From Dunaliella salina (taxonomy: Eukaryota > Chlorophyta > Chlorophyceae > Chlamydomonadales > Dunaliellaceae): DNA of 22,424 nucleotides. Positions 1 to 12,500 of this stretch are shown one piece after another. The notes beneath the pieces are model-generated. The model made no database searches. It saw nothing but the letters and a program-made list of their open reading frames with translations, and was not told the DNA's origin. Location of the stretch: contig MU069597.1 in assembly GCA_002284615.2 (NCBI GenBank), positions 147,942-170,365 on the forward strand, given 5' to 3'. Within the stretch, counting starts at the first letter, position 1; the number at the start of each line of letters is the position of its first letter. The position numbers and the translations under genes are program-made.

Positions 1-3
1 TGT

Positions 4-68
<65 letters not shown>

Positions 69-75
69 CGCGCGT
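1..75. repeat. Compound (TG)n(CG)n microsatellite
   Basis: A nearly uninterrupted TG dinucleotide run to base 60 passes directly into a CG run to about base 74. Alternating purine-pyrimidine DNA of this kind can adopt Z-form (known property). The same TG-to-CG arrangement occurs near 16797-16869. It begins at the window edge, so its full length is unknown. Confidence 0.95.
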
Positions 76-445
76 GAGAAGGGCACATAGTGAGAATGGT
101 GCTCGAGGTGCAAGTGCTGGGGGAGGACAACACGAGTAATGTGCCCGCTCCTAGTGTCGGTGCGTTTTTTTGCGTATGACTTCCACACAAATGATGAGCA
201 ACGAGAGTAGAGATGAATGAATGTGCACTTTGTGTCCTACGGCTGCCTTTCTTGGGGTCTTGCTTGCATGAGCTGATCTGTTGTGGCTTCGATGTGCGCC
301 TGATCAAATTTAGTGTTAGTGCTCCTGCACACAAAGAAGCCTCCTTGAAAAGTGCAGTTTTTGGGCCTTGGCGCGCTTCATTCAACGCTTGAGGCTTCAT
401 TCTCCTTATGGGGGGCATGGATTGATGCTGCTGCTGGGCATGCAG
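76..445 (+). other. 5' intron or upstream region of the cyclase gene
   Basis: No gene was recognised here. The acceptor tgcag at 441-445 precedes the first recognised exon, which enters in phase 1, so an earlier coding exon must exist in this stretch or beyond the window. The frame stays open back to about 352, so the exon could also be longer than called. No promoter motif could be recognised. Confidence 0.5.
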
Positions 446-551
446 GTGTCCGCTGGGATTGCCCGTCAAGCTCCGAATCTGACCTTGTGAAGAAAGCACG
501 GAGGCACTCGGCCTTCAGTGTCAAGGATCTTCAAGAGCCATTGCAGGAAAG
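446..551 (+). CDS. Cyclase gene, first recognised exon (N-terminal region)
   Basis: The exon follows acceptor tgcag and ends at donor gtgaga (552). It reads as charged, Ser-rich protein with a KARRHSAF segment: R-R-H-S (codons 499-510) fits the R-R-x-S consensus of cyclic-nucleotide-dependent kinases. Entry is phase 1 and exit phase 2, and the exit matches entry of the exon at 1973 (AG + C gives Ser). The upstream limit is uncertain because the frame is open further 5'. It is assigned to the cyclase gene because strand, phase and style fit. No domain is recognised. Confidence 0.6.
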
Positions 552-3500
552 GTGAGAAACACCTCCGGAGGTCAAGTGGCCTGTATTGCTAGGCGGGCTC
601 TTTACGATGCTTTTTCCTTGAATCTGACCACTCATTTTCATTTCATACCATTTCATATCATTTTCGTTTCATATTGTTTCATATCATTTTCTATCAGTTC
701 ATTTTCATTTCATATCGTTCATTTCATACCATCTCATTTCATTATTTAAAGTCATTTTCTATCAGTTCAGCCATGCATGTTTGACTTCAATGGTTGCAAT
801 GGTTACAATGTTTAAGGACCTTCAGCGAAATTGGAGTATTCAGGACCCAGCATGTTTGACTTCTTGCCCTACAGAAATCAGCCAGATTGGAGTATGCAGG
901 ACCCTGACCAGACATGCCTGAGCAACCCTGCATGCTCAGTTTGTGCCAGGGATGCCCAGGGTTTGGGGCCAGAGAGAGCAGGCAAACTTTCTGCCTAATC
1001 CTCAGAAAGGCGTACCCTGGCCTGCCTGATTAGCACCAATGGTTGGGCACTTCATCGAGAGCATATTCTGGGAGGCCCAGGGGCCTGGGGCAAAATCACA
1101 CAAATTTGGCAGGGGAAAGCTCAAACCCAAGTGAGACACATGGGGTGCGCAATTTGGAGAAGCGACTTTTGCGACCACGTTCATGATTTGTATCCTTAGA
1201 AACTTAAATTCATGATTTCCCCCCAATGGCATGACAGCTGGGGCCAAACAAAACATTCTGGCCTAGGCCCCTTATGGAATGAGAACTTGATGAGAAATGA
1301 AGTGTTTACGTCACTCATAATGCTGGTTATGTCGGATGGCAGGGCCATGTAGTGACACCTGTGTTCGTCGCCTCGACAGGTCCCAGCTCTGACCAAGCCC
1401 CAGGAATGCGCCCATCCCAATCTGTGCCCTCAAACGTGGCATACTTTGGGAAGGTACTTGGCAAGAACTCCTGCTCATATTTGGACAAAATGCTGCACTT
1501 GCCTGATTTCCAGTTCAACACCAGTTCAACACCAGTTTTGGCTGGCAGATGCGCACATGCTCCAAGTTCTTTAGGACCCGATTCCAACACTCCATTATTT
1601 TACCATAATGGATCAGGATTGACACCAAATACCTGGAAGCCAAATGATAACTTGGCGACCTTGGATGGCCGTCCACCTGTCTGGATCCCCCCTATCAGTG
1701 CTATTACGCTTCTTGCATGCGAGTCTGTGTGCTCTAGTAAGTGTACCAAACATGCTTTCACGTCCCAAGCATTGAAAACAAACTAACACTTGGGATGTGA
1801 AGGTGCCATGCGCGGCTCGGAGGCCTGTTCTGCCATGTTCTAATTATGTCGTGTTTGCTGTGATGCAAGAGCGCGCCGCATCCCTGCTGGTTATTTGAGT
1901 AAAGATGACGGCATGATTTTTCATGAAAAAACATTCCGTGAAGTGACGCCACAGCACTCCTCTGCCGTGCAGCCCTGACATGCAACATACCTCCGATCCT
2001 GGCAGCAATGTTGCGCCAGCAGCCAGCCGGAAGCTGGTACGCGACCACCCTATGAGTAGGAGCACCCCATCTAGGCACCACCCCCGCCTCAGCAGCAGTA
2101 CGGGAGGTGATGCACAGGAAGTTGAGGAGCTGGAGGAGGGCTCAACGGAAGCCGGGACGTCATCTTTGCAGGACTCTGGGGTAAAAAAGGAGTCCCCGGC
2201 CAGCAGGCGGCATCAGCTGCGCAAGACCAAGTCCGCGCATATGGCAAACCCCCGGCGGCGCGCCTCGCGAGGAAATCTCCTCCTGTGAGTGCTCAGCAAT
2301 CGTGGTGAGGATGCCATGCATGGGCTCAGGACTGGATGCGTGCACAAGGTTGGATGCAATGTCGAGTAGGGGATGCATGCTGCATCTACTGCGCTTGTGT
2401 ATGCTGTACAAAGTCAGCTCAGCAACACAAGTACAGTTGTGTTGCTGTACTTGTGTTGCTGCCTTCCCTCCTGCTGTCCTGCGCTCTCAGATATTTGCGT
2501 CTACCAACCCTTGTTCTTCAATGGTTCTCCTAGCTTTGTGGAAAGCAGTTTAATAGGAGCTCCAGCTACAGAAAATTTTGATGCGATGCCCTTCATGGTC
2601 AAACTTTACGTCAACTGCTGTCAAGGAAAATGCCTACATGGGGTTGTGCCTGCAGGGCAACCGAAACAATTGAGCAGCTGAATGAGAATGACGATGGTGC
2701 AACACGGACGACCGCACTCCTCAAGTCCATATCAGAGCAGGTAAAGATAAGATCAGCAAAATGAGTGATCGTTTTGCTCTGAGGACATGTGTCCTCTCAT
2801 TTCCATGCGTGTGTGCTGGTGAAGGAGAGGTGCAATTCTATTGTGCATCTCTTGAGGGTTTGCATACGGCGCTCAATTTGCCATGTCCATGGCTGCTGTT
2901 CAAGCAGCAGCGTGCGAGAGGTTGCATATGGCTAGGGTTGGGTATCCACCTAGTAGAGCCTCCCCGGGGGTGAGGCTGGGCGAGGCTCGGGGAGCCTATT
3001 TAGCATGGGCCTCACCCTTGGTGACCCTTGCTTCACCTAAACATGGTGCAGAACTGCCTAAAACTACCCAATAAGTCTGTTTATCCAAAGAGGCCCTACC
3101 CAAGTAAGCCGAGCCTCTTCTAGGCTCGACGAGCCTGTTTGAGGGATACGCTACTTACCCATGGCTACGTATGGCGCTCGATTTGCCACGTCCACGTTTT
3201 CTGTGAAAGCAGCAGCCATGTGTGGTTCGTATGCTGGCTCAACCCTCACTCCTTGTCTCTTGACAGCTCCTTGCTTACTTAGGGCTGCGCGTGAGCCTCA
3301 ATTGCAAGCCCCAGCTAGCCTGCTCTTTAAAAAATCTTTCCTAGTTCATGTGAGTAGCCCTTGTGCTGCCTTCTGTTTTCTTCTCATTTCTTTGCTTGTA
3401 GAGAAATGCTTACAACGCTGCTGGGAGTTGCACCTGGAATTGCTTTGCTATCTTTCTGCATGCCCTCGTCCTTGTTTTGCTGGCTGTTCTGAAGAGGGGC

Positions 3501-6500
3501 CTGGGAGTTGATGCAATCAAGTCGACTTCATATTCAGTTATGTGCGCAATTAAAACCTAATGTGCTCCTTTTCGCATTGGCGGGACTTCCATTACTTATC
3601 CTGTTTTTTATGGATCCTTCTGCTCACCAGGCCTGCATAGGACACAGCCCATTTTTAATTTCATAAATTTTACCCTGGGTACAGGAGGATAAAAAAAAGT
3701 AATGTACATCATGTCAAAATTCTCGGCGAGAGGCCCAGAAGGACCACCCACCCCCCTTCCCCCCCAAATACTGCCCCCCTCCCCACGAAAAGGGTACTAA
3801 TCTGCTCGTTTTCAAATTCTGCATCCATCTGTATACTAATTGCAATCAAACTTTGATTTGGAGCAGAGTTATGGGGCAAAACTGAGGAGAGGACGCCCAT
3901 ACAAGCCTGCCTTTCCCGGCACCCAAAACTGGCTTGTTAGTCCATAAACTGCCCTTCTGACTTCACCATGCAAGGTCACATTAAACATTGTCACTATCAT
4001 GAAAATTTGGGTTTGTTTGCTACATGTTTGCCTTCACACCTCCATGCGCATGTGGCATTGACTCTGATTCATGCACATAGACACCCCCCCCCCCCCTTGC
4101 CCAGAGATGGTGCCAATCGACAGTTCTCAAGCTCAAAAATCCATCAATATATTAAAAAACTTTGATAGAGCGTCTCAGAAAAATGCCGGAGGAGGGGTCC
4201 TAAAAAAGTCCAAAACCCCCTTGAAGGACCACCCACCAACTACCCTCTCCGATTGGACCCATACATATATCCAGAGGTTGGGGGACGAAGGACTCAACAA
4301 GGGTACTTTTGAAATGTTCAATAAGCATGGGCCACAAATTTGGCTGTATTTAAGCTTAGGTGCTATATGTAGCCCTGCTCATGAGCTATACAATGCACCT
4401 AAGCTTAAATATAGCCAGTTTTGTGGCACCTGCCTAATCGGCTGCAGCGTGAACCCTAGTTTTTGACACTCAGCTACACAGATCTGACCAGCCACTGCAC
4501 CAGATTGGGTGATTTTTAATGATTTGGAGTCCTTGTACCAAAAATGTATCATTGCAAAAAAATGGAGTGAAAATACCCAGTGGTTGGTCAGATACTGAAT
4601 TTCAGCCATTTCCCTTAGAGAAAATCCAGCACTTAAGGTGCCAAAAAGGTCATTTTTTGACCTTCTTCATTCCCACTTCTGAATATGCAGGATGTTAGCA
4701 TATCATGTAAGGGTTTTTAGAAAAATATTTTGGGGTTGAAAATGGTTCCAGGGTGGAGCAGTGGGCCATTTTAGGGTGATCTGAGGCCAGGAGAGTGATC
4801 TGGGGTCAACCGATCTTCATCAATTTTTGCTGAAAATGTTGTTTATTTATATTAATATGGTTGGCCTGCTCAGATTTGGAAAATATAGGCGGGAAAGAAC
4901 ATTTTCAGGAATTTGGGCCCGTTGCCCACCTCTGACATCTATCAATCCATTCCTCTCATTCTCAGGATGAATAAATATATTTTTGATAAATATTTTTTAT
5001 TCGGATTGACACCTGACGTACCAAAGTTATGCAAGCTGGTGCCTCCTGCTGCGTAGCATGCCTTTGATGAAGGTTGGCAACTATATTTTCTGCAAGGAGT
5101 ATGGGCATATGTATGGCCAAACATACCCTCATCCTGAGCTCCTCGCTGGCACCACCAATACTTGCTTTCTTCAGATGCAGAGCGAAAGCAACAGGACTTT
5201 CTCATTCAGTGGAAAGCCAGCGCACAGCATATCTGCACCGCCCACCCAGCCGAGCACATCCTCCGCCATACCCTCCTCGGAGGCCTCGCTTTCAATTCCC
5301 TTTCTCAGCCAAGCTGCTGCCTCTGCCAGCTATGAGGCATCAAGTGCGCAAGTTGTCGCTTCTGATCCTCCCCCACACGGTGAGTGAGACCCCGTGTGCT
5401 CCCATCACTGCAACGCTGTTGTGGCGGACAGATTGTGCAAGAAGCCAAGAGGATGTGGTGTGCAACTCCACTCGTTCCACAATACAGGAACAGGAAGGTG
5501 CTTTAATGGCAATCGGCCACCTGCTGTGACCTGGTCCTTTTGGCTTAGCGCTTCCATCCGCTTCCGTTACAATCACTTACACAATCATGAGTGCAAGGAG
5601 TTGGTTGCAGCAAATGCCTTTGGCAAACCTTCAGAGGCTGCTCCTCCTACAAGGCTACAAAAAAGAAGCCATCAGTCAAAAATGCATGACTGCTAGGCCA
5701 CTCTGCCTCCTACAGGGTTACAGGGTTACAGAGGAAAAAAGGCCTTCAGTCAAAACGTGCGACTGCTAGCCTGTTCGTAAAAAATCATGAGTTCACGAAT
5801 AGAAAAGATAAGCCTGTTGTTGTTCTGATGCAAGAACATCCTGGGCCTCACTTTTGGAAAAGAATGATGCATCCTAACCCTGGCTGCACATGGCGCTGCA
5901 GCCCATCTCTGGCATCATCATGACTCGTGCCTCCCTCATGACTTGTGCCCATTTCTGGCATCATCATGACTCAGCATTTCTGCCCATGACTCGTGCCCAT
6001 TCCTGGCATCATCATGGCTCGTACCCATCCCTGGCATCATCATGACTCGTGCCTCCATTGTCACTGCAGCGACTTCGGGCGAGCACTTTTGCTATCAGCC
6101 ATCAGCGCACGCCAAGAGAGTGCGGAAAGCGAGCAGCAGTGTTGTGCAGAGCCTGGATGCACCTCTTGAAGGCAACAGCCAGGTACACGACACTTGAATT
6201 TGCACAAGATGTCTTGAAGATTTTCATGTCCATTAACGCAATTCAACAGCTAGTAAGAAAAATCAACCATGCAGAGCTCAGACGCACCTCTTGAAGGCAG
6301 CAGCCGGGTGTGCTTGGCCTGGAAGATCTGCAGGTCATCATTCTGAACATGTAGTTGTACCGAGTGGAGTCCCATGCAAAAGTCGAGCATGATGATCACG
6401 TAAGGATGTGTTGAAAGATCAACCCCCATGTGTTTCGCCAGGAATCCATACATGCCTTGTCTAATGCATTTCACAATAGGGAAAGTCAAACGAAGACCTG

Positions 6501-9500
6501 GCACTTTTCTCCCTCCGCAATCAGCCGCTCAATCTTGAGGCGGAGAAAGTGCTGATAAGAAGAATCCTGTGCGGACATTGTGTGAACTTCATTACCCTTT
6601 CTTGATTAGCATTTCCAAAAATGCTTTTGTGCAAACGAGCTGCACGTTAACCAAATTTCAGGGGGGGGAGATTGATGAAGCACCTCAGGACTCCGCTGCT
6701 GGCGTGGGAGGCGGGGCGATGCAAGAAAATGCCCTCCCAGGTAAACTATTTTGACGTGTCTTATGTGGTATGCGACTGTTCCAATGTGCTTCGTAAGCGT
6801 CTGCGCAGGATGTGTTGTGTTTGGAAGGCACCTGAGGAAGGCACCTGATTTGAAAGCGTTGTGTTTGGAAGGCACCTGAGCAGCATGTCCTTGCAACGCA
6901 GTCAGTAAACGCCTGCAAGTGATGGTTTTGTGATGTATTTGTAGGCGCTTGCAGGCGGTGTCACCAAAATGCAGGTGTGAGCCAGGTGGGCGGATGGGAT
7001 TGCACTGGAGGATTGTGCTGTGGACATGGATGTGGGGGACACGTGTGCACAGAGCGGGATGTGCGTTGATAAAAAAGGGATTGCTCGGCATAGACATTGC
7101 CTTGCAATGAAACATCAGCGCCTGCTTTTTCACTCTTTGGAGATGCATCAGACATTGTGGCAGTGGTTTAGATGCTCTGCCGAACACCTTGAAAAGGAAG
7201 CGACCAATTTTTTTTGTGCGCACCAGTCATCTGTAACTTGTGATCCGCTGTAGCCCTGTCTTGTTCTCCTAAAGCCTCATTGGACTTGTTCATGGATGCT
7301 TCCGAGATCATCTGTTGCATTTTGTCCATACACAGGTTCCTCGACTTGATTAGTGTGACTTTTCGACATCCCAAATTCATTGTTCGCATCGATACTCCGT
7401 GCTTCAAGGCTTTGTGCCTCAAGAGCTTCGTTTTTTTTGCTATTTGCCCAAAGGCTCAGCGGACGGCCCTTTGCCCGAGGATGGCAAGAGCATCCCACAC
7501 GCGCCTGCATCGGGCTCTGGACCCCCTGCCCCTCCCAGCCAAGAGGCCTCCAGGGACAACAACACTTTGCAGCCCATTGCAGAGGCCGAGTGCCAACCTG
7601 CGACATGGAGCTTTGATATCCTTGTGTCTGTGCTCCGGCCAGTGGAGGGCAAGAGGTAATGCAAGGGGGCTTGGAGAAGCTGTGCCTGTCACTGGCGCTC
7701 TTGTGCAACTTGTTGTCAAGGCACCTATCGACTTGGACTGGTCTGGACTGGACTGGAGGGAGGGCGTTCTTTGTTCCCCACAGCCTCTTGCGCATCATAA
7801 ATTGAACATAGGTCATAGGCGCTGAAGGGTGTAAAGGGTGTTGGTGAGTAATCTACACCTTCTGAACAAAGCAATCAAAGTGACCTTTTGCCCATTCGAA
7901 GCATGGGTTTCCCCCCGAGGTGATTTGACATTGCATCTGCAGTTGGCAATCAGCAGGAATAGGTCCATTTTGGCAAGTGGAATGAGGTGCGAATATTCAG
8001 AAGTCGAACAAGCTCCGGTTCCGACAAAATTGACCCTTTGTCCAGGATCTGTTGCAGGGAAGACCGTTCCATTACCTTGTGCGCAAACGTTGCTTCTGTT
8101 GGGTACTGTGATGTGGGGTGGCATTGATTTCGAGGCCTGCAATGTGGTCCTTTGCCCTTGATGCCCACAAGGCCCCAAAGATTGAAGGCTGCGTGTCTCA
8201 TACCTCCAAAACACACTCAATTGCACACAAGTTGATGCCATGATGTCGTGCGCAGGAGTCCGCTTCTCGTCATCATCTGCAACAGCACGGAGCACTCGTA
8301 AGTAGATCTCTCTTGTGCGTGAATGAGAGTCATCTCTCCCAGCCGCTTTCCACCCAGCAGGAATTGTCCGCTTAAAGTTGCAGGGATGCTTAGCTCTGAT
8401 TCTATGCTTCATTCGCCAAGCTGCAGCGAGCACGTTGTGTTTGCCTATATGGCATGAGGAGTTGTCGCATGCTCCAGTTGCAAGTATTCATTTTCTGTCC
8501 TATTTGAGCAAGTGCTGCAGTCACAAAGCTAGCATGCATTGCCCATCGCAGGCAAGTGAGAGCAACTCTGTCAACGCTAGCCGAGTCACAGTTGATACTT
8601 CTTTCAAGCATCATGCCACAGCATGCTGTTCAGGTGCTGTGATGGTTTGATATTTATTGTTTTCGCATGTTAGTGATGTTATGGCTTTTGTATGTTAAGG
8701 GTTTGTTCTGTTTTTGTGTACATGATAATCGTGTCCCTGGTGTGTAAGACTTCATCCCAATTTGGCTACCAAAATCATTGGTCTGGTCCCAGAACAGTGC
8801 CACCTGTACACCACCAGTACACCACCAGTACACCACCACTTTTCCGTTGCTTTCTTGTTGAACTCTTTGTGTTTTTTATCCTGGAGGTCAACTGCCTAAG
8901 TGATCTGAGCAAGATCAAAGTTTAGCAGGAAATCGGGGAAAGCCTCAAACTTTTCGCTCAAATCTTGCACGTAGCCCAGTAAGAAAGGATGTCCTGCTCA
9001 GAATCTTCAGCAACTAAAGTGGAAACAGCAGTTAGGGCTCAGGGTACCATGTTCCCCTGTTCTCGCCAACCCTGCCCGGCTGCACCACCAAATGACCCCA
9101 TTTCTGCCTTGGTTGGAATATTCCCATCTTATTGCCCCCCCCCCCCCCTTCCTCTTTTGAGCACCTTCATGCTCACACAAAACCATTTTTTCCTGGAGTT
9201 TCACATGCTGAGATGATTTAATAATGATAAAATACAAAGCACGTGAAAGACATGGGGGAATAGTGGGACTTTTAAATCCTGGAAAATCTTGGGAATGCTA
9301 ACGCTGTGACGCCCCTGTGTATGTCCATCCATGAGGCATTTGGCAAAGCAAAAGGCAAATCTCGTCTATTGGAATTTTCTGCCTTATGCATTTCAGACTT
9401 CTTGGCTTGTGTTGTCTGTTGCTTGCAACTTTACCCTTCAGGATGCTTGTCGTCATCTATTTATCAATTGAGAGGAAGGAAGCATACATCCTCTTGGCTT

Positions 9501-12500
9501 GTGTGCACTGTGTGTGCACAATGTGTGCACAATGTGTGCGTGACTGCACATTAAGGTTGGGGCTGCACCCGTCTTTGGGAGCCTTAGGGCTTGTAGAGGC
9601 ACCTCGTCGAGTCTCTGGGTGTCTACTTCAGAGGTTGGGAGGCGCTATTTATCCATGGTTATGTATGAAGCGCTCGGAGCACATGCCTTCAAGTGCAAAA
9701 TAGAAACCCAGTACTTGTGCCTGGAAGTACCTCAGCTCCTCTCTAACATCTTGCCCTCGACTCCATGCCCTGCTTTTGTGCCCTGCAGTTCCTGGCAACA
9801 GAGAGCTCAGAGGCCGTACCCGAACATGTGGGCCAACTGGCGCGAGCACACAAAGGCGTGACCCTTCTCTTCATGGACATAGTCGGTTTCACCTCAATGT
9901 CAAAGGTATGTCAATGAATTGTGTTATAGGATCCTTGAAATTGAGAGATACAACTGTTGGTTGAAATGATCATGGATCCCATCAGAGAAGGTTAGAAGGG
10001 GAGGTTGTAAGGGAGGGGGGGGGGGGGGGAGACCTTTCTCCCCCCTCAATTTCTTTGGGGGGGGGGGCATTTCTACAAATACCAGCAGGTTCCTGAGCTC
10101 AAGCCCTCATTTTGGCCGCTTTCAGAATTTGAATTATTGGGTAGTGAGGTTTCCCTGTGCATGGCTACTGCTCCGGAGAGAAGATGAAGCCAAGGCAAAG
10201 ATGCAGCAAATTAATTTGAACTTCCTTGTTACAATATATAAATGTGTAACTTATCAAAAAATTGGTAGGGCGACCCAAGGACTTGTAAGCCAGTCTTGGG
10301 TCTGGCCTGGCAGGGCGGGCATGCATGGGATTCTGTAGCTGAGTATTCGTTCCCCAACCCTGCAATTCACTCTCTTTACACATGAATCTTGAGGTGGCCA
10401 ACTATCAAACATTGCTGGATGTGCTCTTCCCCGGTTTTGTTCCTCAAATTTAACCAATACTTTCTCATAAAATACGATAGTGAAAAAAGAAGTGAAGTCA
10501 GATCATTGAACCCTAGTTCACTGTCTTGGTCTCAAATCACCTACTTCATCCTGCTCCATCTTGGGATCACCTAACCTCAATACTTTGCATTTTGACCTCC
10601 ACACACCAACTTGCTTGAAGCCGACATCCTGAACAACTGGACCTTGTAGCCCTCTTGTAATTGATGTCAAAAGGAATAGCTGAAACTATGCATCCGACCA
10701 GCCACTATCATCACTCCTTATTCTCATGTAGGCATTATTTTTTTCCGCCAATTAAAAGTTCAATCTACCAATTCAGATCTGTGGATAATGTAAACAAGGG
10801 ATTGTGGATCAGGTAAAAATTTGGGATGACGTCATGGCTCTCCTCACCTTTGGACCTCAATCCTAGCCAGTCAAGCTCTTTCACGGCAGACAGCTCGCAC
10901 AACAGGCTACATTCTACAATCAAGCCCAATGTTATGAGGTTTATGAGGTTTTATTTAAAACACCTTTTCATGGGGAGGAGCTACCCGCCTCTGCAAATGA
11001 AGTGCATATGTGATTGAGAATGTCAAGCTGTAGCAACGTCCCTCATTGCGATTTCTGTTTTTTCCTTTCTTTTCTGTCGTTGTACTTTCTCTCCACTATT
11101 ACATTCTTGCTGCCAAACATGTGAACGGCTCACAGAAAAGGTGTACGCTCGTAACAACATGCATGCAGACCAATCATGGAGTATTCTTTGGTCGGGTTCT
11201 ATTTTAGCACTGCCATCATCTCAAGGCTCTGTTTTCAAGACTTCCACCTCTCTTCCTTTCCGCTTGCGCAGAATGTGAAGCCAGTCAATGTCATGGTGTT
11301 CCTTAACACGCTCTTCTCTCTCTTTGACAGACTCACTGACGTGCATGGTGTCCACAAGGTAGGCTTGCAGGAGATTTCTGGGGGATCTTGAAGCCAATTT
11401 TTCTTGTGTACTATTTTAAGCAGCCACAGGACAGAAGACAAGTATTAACTGAGTACTGCAAGGTAAGGTGCAGCATGTGCTCTGTGTGCTGTGGCTGTCC
11501 TTGAATAAGCAAGTTGGCTGCCTGTGTCAGCTGACAGTTGCTTTCGCTCTGCCAGCAGACCAGCTTTGCATTTGCTACACGCAAAAAGTTGTAGGCAAGG
11601 AACACTTTCTAACTATGGGAAATATCCATAAAAAATCAGGCGGAACATCATCCAGTTGAATTATGCATCAGAACTCAACTTTTGAATTGTCACCTCATCT
11701 TGATCTGGCCACACCTCAGAAATGGCCCAGAACCAGAACTGCCAGGACCTGATTCCAGAAAAAGTGGGTCCTGGTGCCTCAAGACTGGAAGTGTGAGGAC
11801 CTGATCCTCAGAAGACAGTGACAAAATTGAGTGTCATGGATCTGGGACATCCAGATACTAATGTGACCATCACACTCTGGCGCAGGTTGTGAATGGAAAC
11901 CTGGAGGGTTCTGTCCTAGGGATGCAGATGACAGGTGTCTAATCAAACGAGAAAAGTGCAACAGAATCGATGCTCAGATGCAACATAGAAAGTCTTGGGG
12001 GCTGACACTCTGAGGAGGCTGGATTATCCCTTCTGCAGGCCTGTGTGTGAATGGCTACTGCCTGGATATGGACAGTCATCAATCCAATGTGTGCATGCCC
12101 AAGGAGCTTGCTCAGAGCCAGTGCTCTGCTTCATACTCAAGCTGCCACGCACGACTGCTCAGAAGTTGCTGTCCATTTTGCACAGCGCCTTTCCCTTCCA
12201 ATCCCTGCTATCCTGCACTTTCATTTGCGCATTCCACCATGCGGTAGTGCCTCGATGCTCCCGCTGCCGCAGAACTGTGAAATGTATGAGAGGGAGACAG
12301 AACTGTGAAGTGTATGAGAGGAGCTGATGTAGCAAGACAGAACTGTTTCATGCATACTGGAAGGAGCTGAGGCAGCAAGGGCTCTCTGTGCTGTGGATGT
12401 ACCTTGAAGCATGCTGGTTGCCTCTATGAGCGGCCTGGAGGGTAGATGCCGTCGGGTCTCCTGAAGCAAAAAACACAATCTGCCTTATACTGGACCCTGC

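Larger units (their letters stand above)
2741..5174 (+). other. Large intron filled with nested repeats
   Basis: Donor gtaaag, acceptor ttcttcag, phase 0 at both ends. It contains the GC-rich short repeat (2941-3150), the longer repeat family (about 3682-5048) and, nested inside that, a hAT-like element (4272-4934). Between 3151 and 3680 no repeat or gene was recognised; the plus frame at 3161-3511 is Cys/Leu-rich and judged a chance frame. Confidence 0.65.

Noticed and set aside
3709..3900. Minus-strand peptide similar to one at 14724-14993
   Set aside because: Similarity follows from the two copies of one repeat; no domain and no start context, so not called a gene.
6606..7223. 205-residue open frame on the minus strand
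   Set aside because: Overlaps the phase-consistent plus-strand exon 6662-6740 and has His/Cys/Pro-rich chance composition.
7277..7825. Long open frames on both strands over the 7460-7655 exon
   Set aside because: Shadow frames of the exon and its flanks; only the frame that matches exon phase was kept.
7813..8433. 206-residue open frame on the minus strand
   Set aside because: No recognisable domain or motif, Arg/Ser/Cys-heavy composition, and it lies in a gene intron with other frames open opposite it. Could be a decayed element but nothing supports that.
9397..9480. Possible missing exon [16 protein letters not shown] after tttcag
   Set aside because: Entry phase fits 7655, but no convincing donor gives phase 0 exit and the peptide is not family-like; mentioned only as a candidate.
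9736..9780. [14 protein letters not shown] peptide just before the catalytic exon, resembling the pre-catalytic helix motif
   Set aside because: Its frame differs from that of the exon at 9789 and no donor separates them; probably chance.
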